In this document: positions 7,334-16,128 of the stretch, piece by piece | Layout: each line of letters begins with the position of its first letter | Numbering within the stretch: the stretch's first letter is position 1 | DNA from: Brevibacterium sp. RIT 803 | GTDB lineage: Bacteria; Actinomycetota; Actinomycetes; Actinomycetales; Brevibacteriaceae | Reading direction: 5' to 3' | Assembly: GCF_016892625.1 (NCBI RefSeq) | Contig: NZ_JAFEMW010000005.1 | Span: 62,001 to 126,000 of the forward strand | DNA length: 64,000 bases | Notes under the pieces: generated by a model | The model's database searches: none | Told to the model about the DNA's origin: nothing | The model's input: the letters and a program-made list of their open reading frames with translations, nothing else | Program-made: the position numbers and the translations under genes

Positions 7334-8872
7334 ATGACCGTGCACCAAGACTCCCCCATGACATCCACCTCAGATCAGTCGGCATTCCCGGGAACCGCGA
7401 AGACCTACGCACCCTATGCCGATGCACTGCAGGCGGCGGCCCAGCGTGACTCGCTGTTCCTGTCCACCCCCGGGCACGGCGGCACCACCATGGGAATCTC
7501 TGCAGGTCAGGCCGAGTTCTTCGGCGAGCACACCCTCTCCCTGGACATCCCCCCGCTCTTCGAGGGCATCGACCTCGGTGTCGATACCCCGAAGGACGAA
7601 GCCTTGCAATTAGCTGCCGAGGCCTGGGGCGCGCGGCGCACCTGGTTCCTCACCAACGGCTCCTCGCAGGGCAACCGCATGGCAGCACTGGCGATCGGCA
7701 CCCTGGGTACGGGCGTCGTCACCCAGCGCAGCGCCCATTCGAGCTTCATCGACGGCATCGTTCTGGCCGGACTCAACCCCGGCTTCGTCTCTCCCAACGT
7801 CGACGAGGTCAACGGCATCGCCCACGGAGTCACCCCAGACTCGCTGCGCCATGCCATCGCAGCCCATCCCGAGAAGGTTTCCGCGGTCTACCTGGTGACC
7901 CCCAGCTACTTCGGTGCCGTCGCCGATGTCAGGGCACTCGCCGAGGTGGCCCATGAAGCCGGCGCTGCCCTCATCATCGACGCCGCATGGGGCGCGCACT
8001 TCGGATTCCATCCTGATCTGCCGGAATCCCCGGTCACGCTGGGCGCCGACATCGTCATCATGAGCACTCACAAGCTCGCCGGGTCGTTCACGCAGTCAGC
8101 TCTGCTCCACCTCGGCGACACCGAGTTCGCAAACAGACTCGAACCGGCCTTGGCCCGCGCCTTCATGATGACGGCCTCGACCAGTGAGAACGCCCACCTG
8201 ATGGCGTCGATCGACATCGCCCGCCGGGATCTTGTGAACTCATATGTCGCGATCTCCGATTCTCTGGAGAACATCCGTCAGATCCGTGCCCGGATCGAGG
8301 GCTCCGAGCACTATCACCTGCTCTCCGGGGACTTCATGAACCATGCCGATGTCGTCGACATCGATCCCTTCCGCCTGCCCATCGACATCACCTCGACAGG
8401 ACTCGACGGCCATGCTGTGCGCAAGCGCTTGACCGAGGAATTCGACATCTTCGCCGAGATGGCGACGGCCACGACGATCGTCGCCCTCATCGGCATCGGC
8501 AAGTCCCCCGACCTCAGCCGACTCTTCGATGCCCTGGACCAGATGCGCCTCGAACACGAAGATGACAGGCTTGCAGACGCCCTGAACGCTTCGGCCGGGA
8601 TCCCGGCGCTGCCGAGCCCTGGAAAGCTGGTGGCCCTGCCGCGTGATGCGTACTTCGCGGACTCCGAGCTCGTCCCCGCCGCCGAGGCTGTCGGCCGAAC
8701 CAGCGTCAGCTCGCTGGCCGCGTACCCACCCGGAATCCCGAATGTTCTCCCCGGTGAGGAGATCACCGCGGAGACCGTCGAGTTCCTGCAAGCCGTGGCT
8801 GCGAGCCCATCGGGACACGTCCGCGGCGGAGTCGATCCGAAACTGAGCACGTTCCGAGTGCTCAAAGACTGA
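7334..8872 (+). CDS. Orn/Lys/Arg decarboxylase-family PLP enzyme
   Basis: A 512-residue fold-type I PLP enzyme. The substrate-side motif STPGHGG is at residues 36-42, TNGSSQGN binds the cofactor phosphate, DAAWGAHFGFHP holds the PLP-pyridine Asp, and MSTHKLAGS has the Schiff-base Lys at residue 247. This is the short form of the Orn/Lys/Arg decarboxylase group, like YaaO/SpeA of Bacillus, without the N-terminal wing domain of the large acid-induced enzymes. It would decarboxylate a basic amino acid to a diamine. Single gene, divergent from the LysR regulator. The start at 7334 has a weak ribosome site; Met at 7370 is a possible alternative. Confidence 0.83.
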   Translation: MTVHQDSPMTSTSDQSAFPGTAKTYAPYADALQAAAQRDSLFLSTPGHGGTTMGISAGQAEFFGEHTLSLDIPPLFEGIDLGVDTPKDEALQLAAEAWGARRTWFLTNGSSQGNRMAALAIGTLGTGVVTQRSAHSSFIDGIVLAGLNPGFVSPNVDEVNGIAHGVTPDSLRHAIAAHPEKVSAVYLVTPSYFGAVADVRALAEVAHEAGAALIIDAAWGAHFGFHPDLPESPVTLGADIVIMSTHKLAGSFTQSALLHLGDTEFANRLEPALARAFMMTASTSENAHLMASIDIARRDLVNSYVAISDSLENIRQIRARIEGSEHYHLLSGDFMNHADVVDIDPFRLPIDITSTGLDGHAVRKRLTEEFDIFAEMATATTIVALIGIGKSPDLSRLFDALDQMRLEHEDDRLADALNASAGIPALPSPGKLVALPRDAYFADSELVPAAEAVGRTSVSSLAAYPPGIPNVLPGEEITAETVEFLQAVAASPSGHVRGGVDPKLSTFRVLKD

Positions 8873-9120
8873 CTTCCAGTCTGGCGCTTCTCCGTTGCCG
8901 CCAGCCGGTCTGCTGTAGTCAGCCGGTCCGTTGCCTCAAAGAGGAATGTTGCCTCGAAGGGCCCCGTTTACTCTGATCGGACCCTCTCATCGTCCCCATG
9001 AGACTGGTTGATTGTTCAAATAGCGATACTGGATGCAAAAGGACGTCTTGTCGGATACAGTCACCGCTGAGGATAGATTTCACACGGATTGTGCTTCCCT
9101 TATTCTCGCTGTTCGACCAG

Positions 9121-9153
9121 ATGCAGTCTGCAATGACGAGCTGCAGACTGCAT
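9121..9153. promoter_or_regulatory. Paired palindromes TGCAGTCTGCA / TGCAGACTGCA before the sigma-like gene
   Basis: Two 11-bp interrupted palindromes, TGCAG-T-CTGCA (9122-9132) and TGCAG-A-CTGCA (9142-9152), lie with centres exactly 20 bp apart, about two helical turns. Taken together with the flanking A and T they also form one perfect 12-bp-arm inverted repeat with a 9-bp loop. They end 12 bp before the first possible ATG of the sigma-like gene. They could be a double operator bound by cooperating dimers, or a strong hairpin in the mRNA leader. Confidence 0.65.
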
Positions 9154-9164
9154 GACGCTACCGA

Positions 9165-10997
9165 ATGATTCAGGACCGGATGGACGTGCACGCACATCAG
9201 CCAGGGGAAGAACTCGCCGATTTCACGGAGAGCGAGCTCCTCTCGCTCATCGAGGCCGGAACTGCCGGTGCCTATTCCGAGATCTACCGCCGCTACCGCG
9301 ATGACGCCGTAGCAAGAGCATCATCTTCTCTGCCCGACGCGAAGGCCAGACAGGTCACAGATGATGCATTCCTCAGTGTGCTCAGGTCCCTGCTCAACAG
9401 GTCCTCCGACACAGCCGAGGGTCTCCGCTCAATGGTGGACACCGAGATCGACGTACATCTCGCGAATCTGACGTCCACAGAGCGGACGTCAGCGAGTGGT
9501 TCGGACGCAGAGGCTCCAGAGGCTGCGCTTGTCTCACAGGCGCTGTCGAACCTGCCCGATAACTGGCAGCGGATCCTGTGGTTGCGCGAAGTCGAACGGC
9601 TCTCACCCGAGGCTATTGCCGAGCAGCTGAATATCAAAGCGTCGACAGTCGACAGGCTGACTGGCCGCGCCCGTCATGGCCTGCAGGACGAATGGCAGCA
9701 GGTCCGCCCCAGGGATAGCAAGGCAACCGCCGATCACCGTACCGCACTCATTCCTGCGCTTCTGACCTCACCGATCGTCATCGAGCGCCTCTCTTCCACC
9801 CTGGCACAGGCAATTCCAGAACCAGGTCCCGCTGTTGCCGAAATGACTGCAGTCGAAGAGCCAACTGGTGCGGAGCCCGACACTGAAACCACGATGGCCG
9901 AGGGTACAGACGTCGCAAGCGGAAGCGCCGGCGCCAATGACGACGACACCGCCACTGCTGTCCTGCCCGCTCCTGTCCCGGCTGGCGCAGTCACGGGCAT
10001 CGACAACGCGCCGGCACTCAAACCTGCCGCAGGGGCCGAAGACAACTCGGCGACAGAGTCGGCGGCCGAGGCAGATTCTGCACCCGAATCCATCCCTGCG
10101 GCAACCGGCTCCTCCGCAGCCGATGATTCTGCCGAGGCTTCAGATGCATCCACTGAACCTGCGAACGCGGCAGCTGGCGCTGCGAGCATTTCTGCTGGCG
10201 CTGCGGGTGCAGCCGCAGACGACACAAATACCGTCGAACCCGTGTCGCTCGCCGCGTTCGACGCACAGTCAGCAGCCGCGCAGACTTCGACCCTGACGCC
10301 TGAAGCAACTCGGTTCAGCATGCCGAAACCCGTTCTGATCCCTGTGGTCGCCGCGTGCGTCGGGCTCCTGGGAACGCTCGTCGGTGTGGCCATCGTGCCG
10401 CAACACGACGAGCAGACGGGGCTTCGTCCAGGCAACGCCAGCAGCGCGGTCTCACCTGCAGATTCTTCCTCGAAGAAGCACGACAAGAACAGCAGCTCCC
10501 AGTCTCCGGATGACACGTACTCGGACAAGGCAGACCAAGAGTCGGGACCCGAGAATTCGAAGGCATCTGACTCCGACAGGGACGAGGACGAGAAGTCACC
10601 ACGAACACCAGGGCACGATGGCAGTCGGGCGGACGACAGTCCATCAACCGAGGACGATCCCGGCGACACAGGTGACACAGGTGACAGCAACGATCGCCCG
10701 TCAGCAGATGAACCTGACGAACCCAGCCCGTCGGATTCTGACAAGCCAGCCCCAGAGTCACCGTCGGAGCCGACGCCACCATCTTCCGACGACCCCGAAA
10801 CACCTTCGGACCCACCGCCGTCGGATGAGCCGTCTGACGAGCCAAGCGAGGAACCGTCAGAAGAGCCGTCGGATGAGCCGTCTGACGAGCCAAGCGAGGA
10901 ACCGTCAGATGAGTCGCCTGAAGAGCCAAGCGAGGAACCGTCAGATGAGTCGCCTGAAGAGCCGTCCGCACCAGGCTCTGAAACCCCCGCCCCGTGA
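9165..10997 (+). CDS. Sigma-70-like protein fused to a transmembrane segment and acidic repeat tail
   Basis: A 610-residue modular protein. Residues 20-100 resemble sigma region 2 (EIYRRYRDDAVARA), and residues 125-180 resemble sigma region 4 (NLPDNWQRILWLREVERLSP followed by an AEQLNIKASTVDRLTGRARH helix-turn-helix). An Ala/Glu/Ser-rich linker leads to one membrane segment at about residues 389-411 (PVLIPVVAACVGLLGTLVGV). The rest is low-complexity Ser/Asp/Glu/Pro, ending in PSDE/PSEE repeats, predicted outside the cell. ECF sigma factors with a C-terminal membrane extension are known in actinobacteria, where the extension is thought to control the sigma part. No separate anti-sigma gene is adjacent. 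Start 9165 lacks a good ribosome site; 9180 (after AGGACCGG) is an alternative. Confidence 0.72.
   Translation: MIQDRMDVHAHQPGEELADFTESELLSLIEAGTAGAYSEIYRRYRDDAVARASSSLPDAKARQVTDDAFLSVLRSLLNRSSDTAEGLRSMVDTEIDVHLANLTSTERTSASGSDAEAPEAALVSQALSNLPDNWQRILWLREVERLSPEAIAEQLNIKASTVDRLTGRARHGLQDEWQQVRPRDSKATADHRTALIPALLTSPIVIERLSSTLAQAIPEPGPAVAEMTAVEEPTGAEPDTETTMAEGTDVASGSAGANDDDTATAVLPAPVPAGAVTGIDNAPALKPAAGAEDNSATESAAEADSAPESIPAATGSSAADDSAEASDASTEPANAAAGAASISAGAAGAAADDTNTVEPVSLAAFDAQSAAAQTSTLTPEATRFSMPKPVLIPVVAACVGLLGTLVGVAIVPQHDEQTGLRPGNASSAVSPADSSSKKHDKNSSSQSPDDTYSDKADQESGPENSKASDSDRDEDEKSPRTPGHDGSRADDSPSTEDDPGDTGDTGDSNDRPSADEPDEPSPSDSDKPAPESPSEPTPPSSDDPETPSDPPPSDEPSDEPSEEPSEEPSDEPSDEPSEEPSDESPEEPSEEPSDESPEEPSAPGSETPAP
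10818..10961 (+). repeat. Nested 12/48-bp coding repeats in the acidic tail
   Basis: Two near-identical 48-bp copies (10818-10865 and 10866-10913) are followed by a 36-bp arrangement built from the same 12-bp units. Each unit encodes a PSDE or PSEE (or SPEE) tetrapeptide. The bases as well as the residues are conserved between copies, which indicates recent tandem duplication, so repeat number probably varies among strains. Confidence 0.85.
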
Positions 10998-11401
10998 TCC
11001 GACACAGAACGGCACGTCGTACTGAGCGCAGGCTCTTCAGCGAAGTGGGCGCTGGACACTGAGGCACTCCTCAGGCTGGTTGCACCTCCGATTGGGCTGA
11101 CTGCACCACAAATTGAAGCGTCAGCTGACGCGCAACACCCATACGCACGCCCAAAACCCCACTCCTGAGACTGCTCCTAATAACCACAGGGTCGCCTGAG
11201 GTAAATACCCCGGTCGCCGTCGCCAGACCCATAGATTACTTATCCGAGCGGCATTTCATCGTGATCTGGAACACCAAATTTGTTGACATGGGTGTTTAAT
11301 CGAGTAAAGATGTTCAGCATTGTCGAAAACCGAACGCCCTGGAACCCCCAGGTTCGACGGGCGGTAGAAAATCGAATTGCATCTGAAACGAGGAACCACT
11401 G
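10998..11401. other. 404-bp intergenic region with a 14-bp palindrome
   Basis: I see no gene here. The stretch holds the perfect palindrome GCGTCAGCTGACGC at 11118-11131, which could be a regulator site or part of the terminator of the sigma-like gene. A promoter-like pair at 11283-11310 precedes the MHS transporter gene. The second half of the stretch (from about 11180) is visibly richer in A and T than the surrounding coding DNA. Confidence 0.5.
11283..11310 (+). promoter_or_regulatory. Candidate promoter of the MHS transporter gene
   Basis: A perfect -35 hexamer TTGACA (11283-11288) is followed after 16 bp by TAAAGA (11305-11310). It lies about 90 bp before the ATG at 11402 in an AT-rich stretch. 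The -35 element is convincing, the -10 element is fair. Confidence 0.45.
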
Positions 11402-12922
11402 ATGTCAGAAGGCCAAGCACACCCGATTCCGGATGGGACGAAGTTGCCCCGCAGGGAGCGGAAAGCTCTCAAGAAGAAGCGCTTGGAGGCCGACCACTGC
11501 ATCGTGATCGAGAAGAAGTCCATTCGCACCGCAATCGGCGGCACAACGGTCGGCAACTTCATGGAATGGTTCGACTTCGGCGTCTACGGATACCTGGCCG
11601 TCACCATGACCACGGTCTTCACGGAAGGCATGGACAGGCAGATGGGTCTGCTCGTCACCCTGTTCGGCTTCGCGGTCTCCTTCCTCGTCCGTCCACTCGG
11701 CGGCATGGTCCTCGGACCACTGGGTGACAAGATCGGGCGCCAGAAGGTCCTCTTCTTCACCATGGCCACCATGGCTACTGCCACTGCGCTCATCGGCGTC
11801 CTGCCCACCGCGGCCCAGATCGGTCTGTGGGTGATCATTCCTCTTTACCTGCTCAAGATGATCCAGGGATTCTCAACCGGCGGCGAATACGCCGGCGCAA
11901 CCACCTACGTGTCCGAGTTCGCGCCAGACAAGTCGCGTGGATTCTGGGCTTCCTGGCTCGACGTCGGCTCCTACCTCGGCTTCGCAGCCGGTGCAGGCAC
12001 CGTCGCCATCACCACCGTCATCTCGACGAGCATCGCCGGAGAGAGCGCGATGATCGACGGCGGCTGGAGGATCCCGTTCCTCATCGCAATCCCACTCGGC
12101 GCCGTCGCCATCTGGTTCCGGCTGAAGATCCCCGAGACGCCCAGCTTCGAAGCCTCCGTGGCCGAGGGCCTCGATGTGAAGGTCAAGGACGACAAATACG
12201 CTCGCCACGGCCTCATCGGCGTCGTCCGTCATTTCTGGAAAGAGATCCTCATCGGCATCGCCATCGTCGCCGGATCGCAGACGGTGGGCTACGCCCTCAC
12301 AAGCTTCATGCCGACCTACCTCGAGGAGACGGTCAAGGTCTCGAACGTTCAAGCGGCAGTAGCCACCATTCCGGTGCTCATCATCATGTCACTGTGCCTG
12401 CCGCTGATCGGGCGCCTTTCCGACAAGATCGGACGTAAGCGGGTCTTCCTCATTGCTGCGGGAATGACGATCGTACTGATGGTCCCGGCATTCGCGGTCA
12501 TGCAGATCGGCCAGATGTGGGCCGTCATCGTCGCGCTGTTCATGGTCGCTCTGCCTGCCGGCTTCTACATCGCCTGCCTCGCGTCGACGCTGCCGGCACT
12601 GTTCCCGACAGCGTCGCGCTATGGCGCCATGGGCCTGACCTTCAACATCGGGGTCTCCCTGTTCGGCGGCACGACGCCGCTGTTCAGCCAGGCGCTCATC
12701 GATCTCACCGGGAACTCGTACATGCCGGCGTTCTACATCATGTTCTTCTCGGTCATCGCCTTCGTAGCGGTGCTCCTGATGAAGGAATCGGCGCACAGGC
12801 CGCTGCTCGGATCATTCCCGACTGTGGAAACTCACGAGGAAGCCGTTGAACTCGCGGCCGGCCAGGATGACAACCCGGATCTCGATCCGGACACCATGCC
12901 GATCCCGGTGGTGAAGGTATGA
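11402..12922 (+). CDS. MHS-family (ProP-like) MFS symporter
   Basis: A 506-residue, 12-segment major facilitator of the metabolite:H+ symporter family. GNFMEWFDFGVYG in the first segment and the loop motif GPLGDKIGRQKVL are typical of ProP/KgtP-type carriers, as is the later RLSDKIGRKRV repeat. The N-terminus carries a basic stretch (RRERKALKKKR) and the C-terminus a short acidic tail. ProP transports proline and betaines; other members carry dicarboxylates or shikimate. It ends 203 bp from the convergent GntR gene and 1.1 kb from a demethylase/racemase cluster, which makes a betaine or imino acid a plausible but unproven cargo. A GAGGA ribosome site lies before 11402. Confidence 0.85.
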   Translation: MSEGQAHPIPDGTKLPRRERKALKKKRLEADHCIVIEKKSIRTAIGGTTVGNFMEWFDFGVYGYLAVTMTTVFTEGMDRQMGLLVTLFGFAVSFLVRPLGGMVLGPLGDKIGRQKVLFFTMATMATATALIGVLPTAAQIGLWVIIPLYLLKMIQGFSTGGEYAGATTYVSEFAPDKSRGFWASWLDVGSYLGFAAGAGTVAITTVISTSIAGESAMIDGGWRIPFLIAIPLGAVAIWFRLKIPETPSFEASVAEGLDVKVKDDKYARHGLIGVVRHFWKEILIGIAIVAGSQTVGYALTSFMPTYLEETVKVSNVQAAVATIPVLIIMSLCLPLIGRLSDKIGRKRVFLIAAGMTIVLMVPAFAVMQIGQMWAVIVALFMVALPAGFYIACLASTLPALFPTASRYGAMGLTFNIGVSLFGGTTPLFSQALIDLTGNSYMPAFYIMFFSVIAFVAVLLMKESAHRPLLGSFPTVETHEEAVELAAGQDDNPDLDPDTMPIPVVKV

Positions 12923-13083
12923 TCTCGGATCGTGAAGGTGTATTCCCAGTCATCTGCAGGCCTGACCGACTAGCCTGACCAACAGCTCAGACCATCGCCG
13001 AGGCGGTCGTCCCCTGACCGGGGCCGGCCGCTTCGCCGTCTGTGTCGCTTGGCCGGTGCTCGTCCGCGGCTAAACATCTGTCC

Positions 13084-13117
13084 CCATTCGCCCTCTGTGT
13101 CCATTCGCCCTCTGTGT
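13084..13117. repeat. Tandem 17-bp direct repeat in a convergent intergenic gap
   Basis: CCATTCGCCCTCTGTGT is present twice back to back (13084-13100 and 13101-13117) between the ends of the MHS transporter and GntR genes. A related CGTCTGTGTCGCTTGG lies shortly before it. No function is evident; it may reflect slippage. Confidence 0.6.
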
Positions 13118-13125
13118 CGCTCGGG

Positions 13126-13863
13126 CTAGAGGTCCTCGGCCCGCCTGAAGTAGAAGAGGTTGTCGATGACCAGGGCCCGAGCCTCGGCGCAACGGCTGGC
13201 CTCGATGAGCCCGACGAGGTCGACGATCTGCTGTGCCGATTCGGCATCGACGGTGGCAGCGATCTGATGAGCCGCGAAGACTCGCGACTGGTCGCGCAGC
13301 CGCAGACTGATGTCGGCCGCCCGGCGACCCAGACCGTGTTCGAGCAGATGCTCATGAAAGAGTCGATCGGCAGTCATGAAGCCGATCGTATCCTCCTCAA
13401 GCGCCGCTGCCAGCGCAGCTTCGGCGTGCCGGCGAAGATCGCCGAGCGCGGACGCACTCGCTGCCGGATCCTCACCTGCCCTGGCGCACAGGGCTTCGAC
13501 TGCGGGCCCTGCGAGCAGGGCCCTGATCCCGATGATCTCCTCCAAGTCCTCTCGCGTGACCGGCACTAGGCGGAAGCCGCGGTTCGGCACGGCTTCAACT
13601 GTCCCCTCGGCAACGAGAGACATCATTGCCTCTCGGACGGGGCTCAGGGACATACCCAGCTGCTTGGCCAATCCCGCGGCCGAATAGATCGTGTCCTCGG
13701 CGAGATCCCCGGTCGTGATCGCATGGCGGATGACGACGAGTGCGTGCTCCCTCAGCGTCGGGGCCGTCTCGGGACGAGCCGGGATCGATGTCTGAGTGCC
13801 CGATGCGTGACTGCCCGCCGCCGGGCGCTTCGCTTCAGGTACTCCGGATTCGCTGGTGACCAA
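13126..13863 (-). CDS. GntR-family (FCD-type) transcriptional regulator
   Basis: A 245-residue regulator with a GntR winged helix (LAKQLGMSLSPVREAMMSL is the recognition region) and an all-helical FCD ligand-binding domain, in which conserved His and Asp/Glu residues (LFHEHLLEHGL) usually hold a metal and an organic acid. I prefer the TTG at 13863, which has GAAGGAG 4 bp upstream. A GTG at 13908 would place the start inside the promoter region. It is divergent from the flavoprotein demethylase and probably represses that gene, its racemase neighbour and itself. Confidence 0.82.
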   Translation of the reverse strand: MVTSESGVPEAKRPAAGSHASGTQTSIPARPETAPTLREHALVVIRHAITTGDLAEDTIYSAAGLAKQLGMSLSPVREAMMSLVAEGTVEAVPNRGFRLVPVTREDLEEIIGIRALLAGPAVEALCARAGEDPAASASALGDLRRHAEAALAAALEEDTIGFMTADRLFHEHLLEHGLGRRAADISLRLRDQSRVFAAHQIAATVDAESAQQIVDLVGLIEASRCAEARALVIDNLFYFRRAEDL

Positions 13864-13918
13864 GATTCTCCTTCGATGACTATTGACAGCATAACCACGA
13901 CGGCTCACGATTGAGTGA

Positions 13919-13939
13919 AGTAATCGGTTATCGACTACT
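13919..13939. promoter_or_regulatory. Imperfect palindrome, candidate GntR operator
   Basis: AGTAATCG-GTTAT-CGACTACT (13919-13939) has 8-base arms with one mismatch. It lies in the 167-bp gap between the divergent GntR and flavoprotein genes. The position suits autoregulation and control of the demethylase operon; binding is inferred. Confidence 0.35.
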
Positions 13940-14030
13940 CTCCTTTCGATCGAGTCGGAATGAGCTCGTCGACACCTCGGTGTGGTTCCTGCGAAGTGAC
14001 CACTGTCGTTCCTGCGAAGAAGGAGGAACC

Positions 14031-16124
14031 ATGTCCCACGATCCTCTGCTCCAGCCCTTCACCTTGGGCCCGGTGCAGCTCAAGAACCGCATCGTCTCCA
14101 CCGCGCATGAGCCGGCCTACACCGAGCTCGGCATGCCCAAGGACCGCTACCGTCTCTACCACCGGGCGAAGGCCCGCGGTGGGGTGGGACTGACGATGAC
14201 GGCCGGTTCGGCCATCGTGTCCAAGGACTCCCCCGCCGCCTTCGGCAATGTCGACCTCTCCACCGACGAGGTGATCCCCTGGTTGTCCGCGATCGCCGAT
14301 GACTGCCATGCCGAAGGCACCGCAGTGATGATCCAGCTGACCCACCTCGGCCCGCGCAACTCGAACTTCACCGCCGATTGGCTACCACTCATCTCCTCGA
14401 GCCGCCACCGCGAACCCACCCACCGGTCATTCACCAAGGCCATGGAGGACTTCGACATCGAGCGGGTGGTCGAGGACTTCGCGGCGGCCACGACTCGAGT
14501 CAAGGCCGCCGGCTTCGACGGTCTGGAGTTCCTCCACACCGGCCACCTCATCGACTACTTCTTCGCCTCCCGCTTCAATGAGCGCGAAGATGAGTACAAC
14601 GGCGACCTCGCGGCCCGGATGCGCTTCCCGCTCCAGATCATCGACGCGATGCGCGACGCTTCGGAGGGACTCGCCCTCGGCGTCCGCATGTCAGTCCTCG
14701 AACAGATCGAGGACGGCATCACCGAAGAAGCCTCCATTGCGGTGCTCAAGGAGTATGCCGCCCATGGCGTCGACTTCCTCAACCTCAACGTCGGAAGCAT
14801 CAGCTCCGACAAAGAACTCGCGGAAGCGATCCCGGGCATGGGCACCCCCTCGGCACCCTGGCTCGAGACCTGCCGTCGCATCCGCGAAGCGATCGACATT
14901 CCCGTCCTCCACGCCGCTCGGATCGCCGATGCGCCCACGGCCCGGTTTGCGATCGAGGACGGCTGCGTCGACCTCGTGGGCATGACCCGGGCCCAGCTTG
15001 CCGACCCCTATCTGGTGAAGAAGATCGAGGAGAAGCGGGAGGATGACATCCGCCCGTGCGTGGGGGCGAACATGTGCCTCGACAGCATCTACACCTCGGG
15101 CGCTGCGACGTGCATCCACAATCCCGCCAGCGGGCGCGAGGCCGATCTGCCACAGGAGATCACCCGCGACGTCGAGTCCGGCCCCAAACACGTCGTCATC
15201 GTCGGCGCCGGTCCCGCCGGCCTCGAAGCCGCGCGAGTCGCTTCGGTCCGCGGTCATCGGGTCACCCTTCTCGAAGCCGACTCTGCGGTGGGCGGTCAGG
15301 TGAAGATCGCCGCTCGCTCCCAGCGCCGCCGTGACCTCATCGGCATCATCGACTGGCGTGAGCAGCAGTGCCGCAAGCACGGCGTGGACATCCGCGTGGA
15401 TACCTTCGCCGAGGCGGACGAGATCCTCGCGCTCGCACCCGATGTCGTCATCGTCGCCACCGGAGGCGTCCCCGATGCCGGCTACCCCTTCCGCGAGGAG
15501 GGACCATCATTCGATGTCTGGGACGTCATGGATGACAACCTGCGCAATAAGTCCCGTGTCCTCGTCTTCGACGACCATGGCTTCTATCCGGCCCTCGACG
15601 CCGTCGAACACCTGGCCCGCAACGGTCAGGAAGTGACCTACGTCAGCCCCGAACGCACCATCGGCGTGGACGTCGGATCGATGAATTCCCCCGCTTATCT
15701 GCAGGTGTTCTCCGAATTCGGAGTCACGGTCCACCTCGGCGAAAGGCTCGCGGCGAAGCCGACGATCAACGGCAAGCTGATCACCGCACGACTGCGCAAT
15801 GACTACTCGGGCATCGAGACCGAGCTCGAGACCGACGCCGTGGTCGTCGATTTCGGAACCACACCCAACGATGATGTCTACTTCGATCTCAAACCGCATT
15901 CGAGCAATCACGGTGAGATCGACATCGATTCCTGGATCCACGGTCGCACCCAGCCGGATCGCGAAAGCGGAGCGATCCCACCCTCCACAGCAGGAACTGC
16001 CTCCGCAGGCACCGCCGACGAGGCGAGCGTCCCCTTCGCGCTCTATCGGATCGGAGATGCCGTCGCCTCCCGCAATGTCCACGCCGCCGTACTCGAGGGA
16101 CTGCGCGTGGGAATGGGGCTCTAG
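14031..16124 (+). CDS. Old-yellow-enzyme/TMADH-type flavoprotein, probable N-methyl imino acid or dimethylglycine demethylase
   Basis: A 697-residue protein with an N-terminal NADH:flavin oxidoreductase TIM barrel (about 1-340), an iron-sulfur loop at [12 protein letters not shown]...[10 protein letters not shown], and a C-terminal FAD/NAD domain with [16 protein letters not shown]. The layout is that of trimethylamine dehydrogenase, dienoyl-CoA reductase and, closer in length and context, the DgcA/StcD demethylases that strip a methyl group from dimethylglycine or N-methylproline. In the iron-sulfur loop one Cys of the usual CxxCxxxC spacing is Ala, as I recall for DgcA/StcD relatives. The start at 14031 has AAGGAGG 4-5 bp upstream. 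Four bp before a proline-racemase-family gene, divergent from GntR. Substrate is inferred. Confidence 0.75.
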   Translation: MSHDPLLQPFTLGPVQLKNRIVSTAHEPAYTELGMPKDRYRLYHRAKARGGVGLTMTAGSAIVSKDSPAAFGNVDLSTDEVIPWLSAIADDCHAEGTAVMIQLTHLGPRNSNFTADWLPLISSSRHREPTHRSFTKAMEDFDIERVVEDFAAATTRVKAAGFDGLEFLHTGHLIDYFFASRFNEREDEYNGDLAARMRFPLQIIDAMRDASEGLALGVRMSVLEQIEDGITEEASIAVLKEYAAHGVDFLNLNVGSISSDKELAEAIPGMGTPSAPWLETCRRIREAIDIPVLHAARIADAPTARFAIEDGCVDLVGMTRAQLADPYLVKKIEEKREDDIRPCVGANMCLDSIYTSGAATCIHNPASGREADLPQEITRDVESGPKHVVIVGAGPAGLEAARVASVRGHRVTLLEADSAVGGQVKIAARSQRRRDLIGIIDWREQQCRKHGVDIRVDTFAEADEILALAPDVVIVATGGVPDAGYPFREEGPSFDVWDVMDDNLRNKSRVLVFDDHGFYPALDAVEHLARNGQEVTYVSPERTIGVDVGSMNSPAYLQVFSEFGVTVHLGERLAAKPTINGKLITARLRNDYSGIETELETDAVVVDFGTTPNDDVYFDLKPHSSNHGEIDIDSWIHGRTQPDRESGAIPPSTAGTASAGTADEASVPFALYRIGDAVASRNVHAAVLEGLRVGMGL

Positions 16125-16128
16125 GCAG

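Noticed and set aside
8919..9197. 92-codon minus-strand frame in the gap before the sigma-like gene
   Set aside because: No ribosome site and no family resemblance; it covers the palindrome pair and the start of the sigma-like gene.
10818..10961. Repeat block considered as a CRISPR array
   Set aside because: The 12/48-bp units are contiguous, with no unique spacers, and lie in a coding frame as PSDE/PSEE repeats; no cas genes are present.
9734..11059. 441-codon Ser/Gly/Asp-rich frame antisense to the sigma-like gene
   Set aside because: It mirrors the low-complexity repeats of the real gene. The plus-strand frame has the sigma motifs and a sensible membrane segment.
13911..14030. Upstream extension of the flavoprotein gene to 13911
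   Set aside because: It runs through the probable GntR operator and promoter, while ATG 14031 has a strong AAGGAGG site and the family N-terminus.
15799..16128. Upstream extension of the racemase-family gene
   Set aside because: It overlaps the flavoprotein gene by over 300 bp and lacks family homology; ATG 16129 gives the expected N-terminus.
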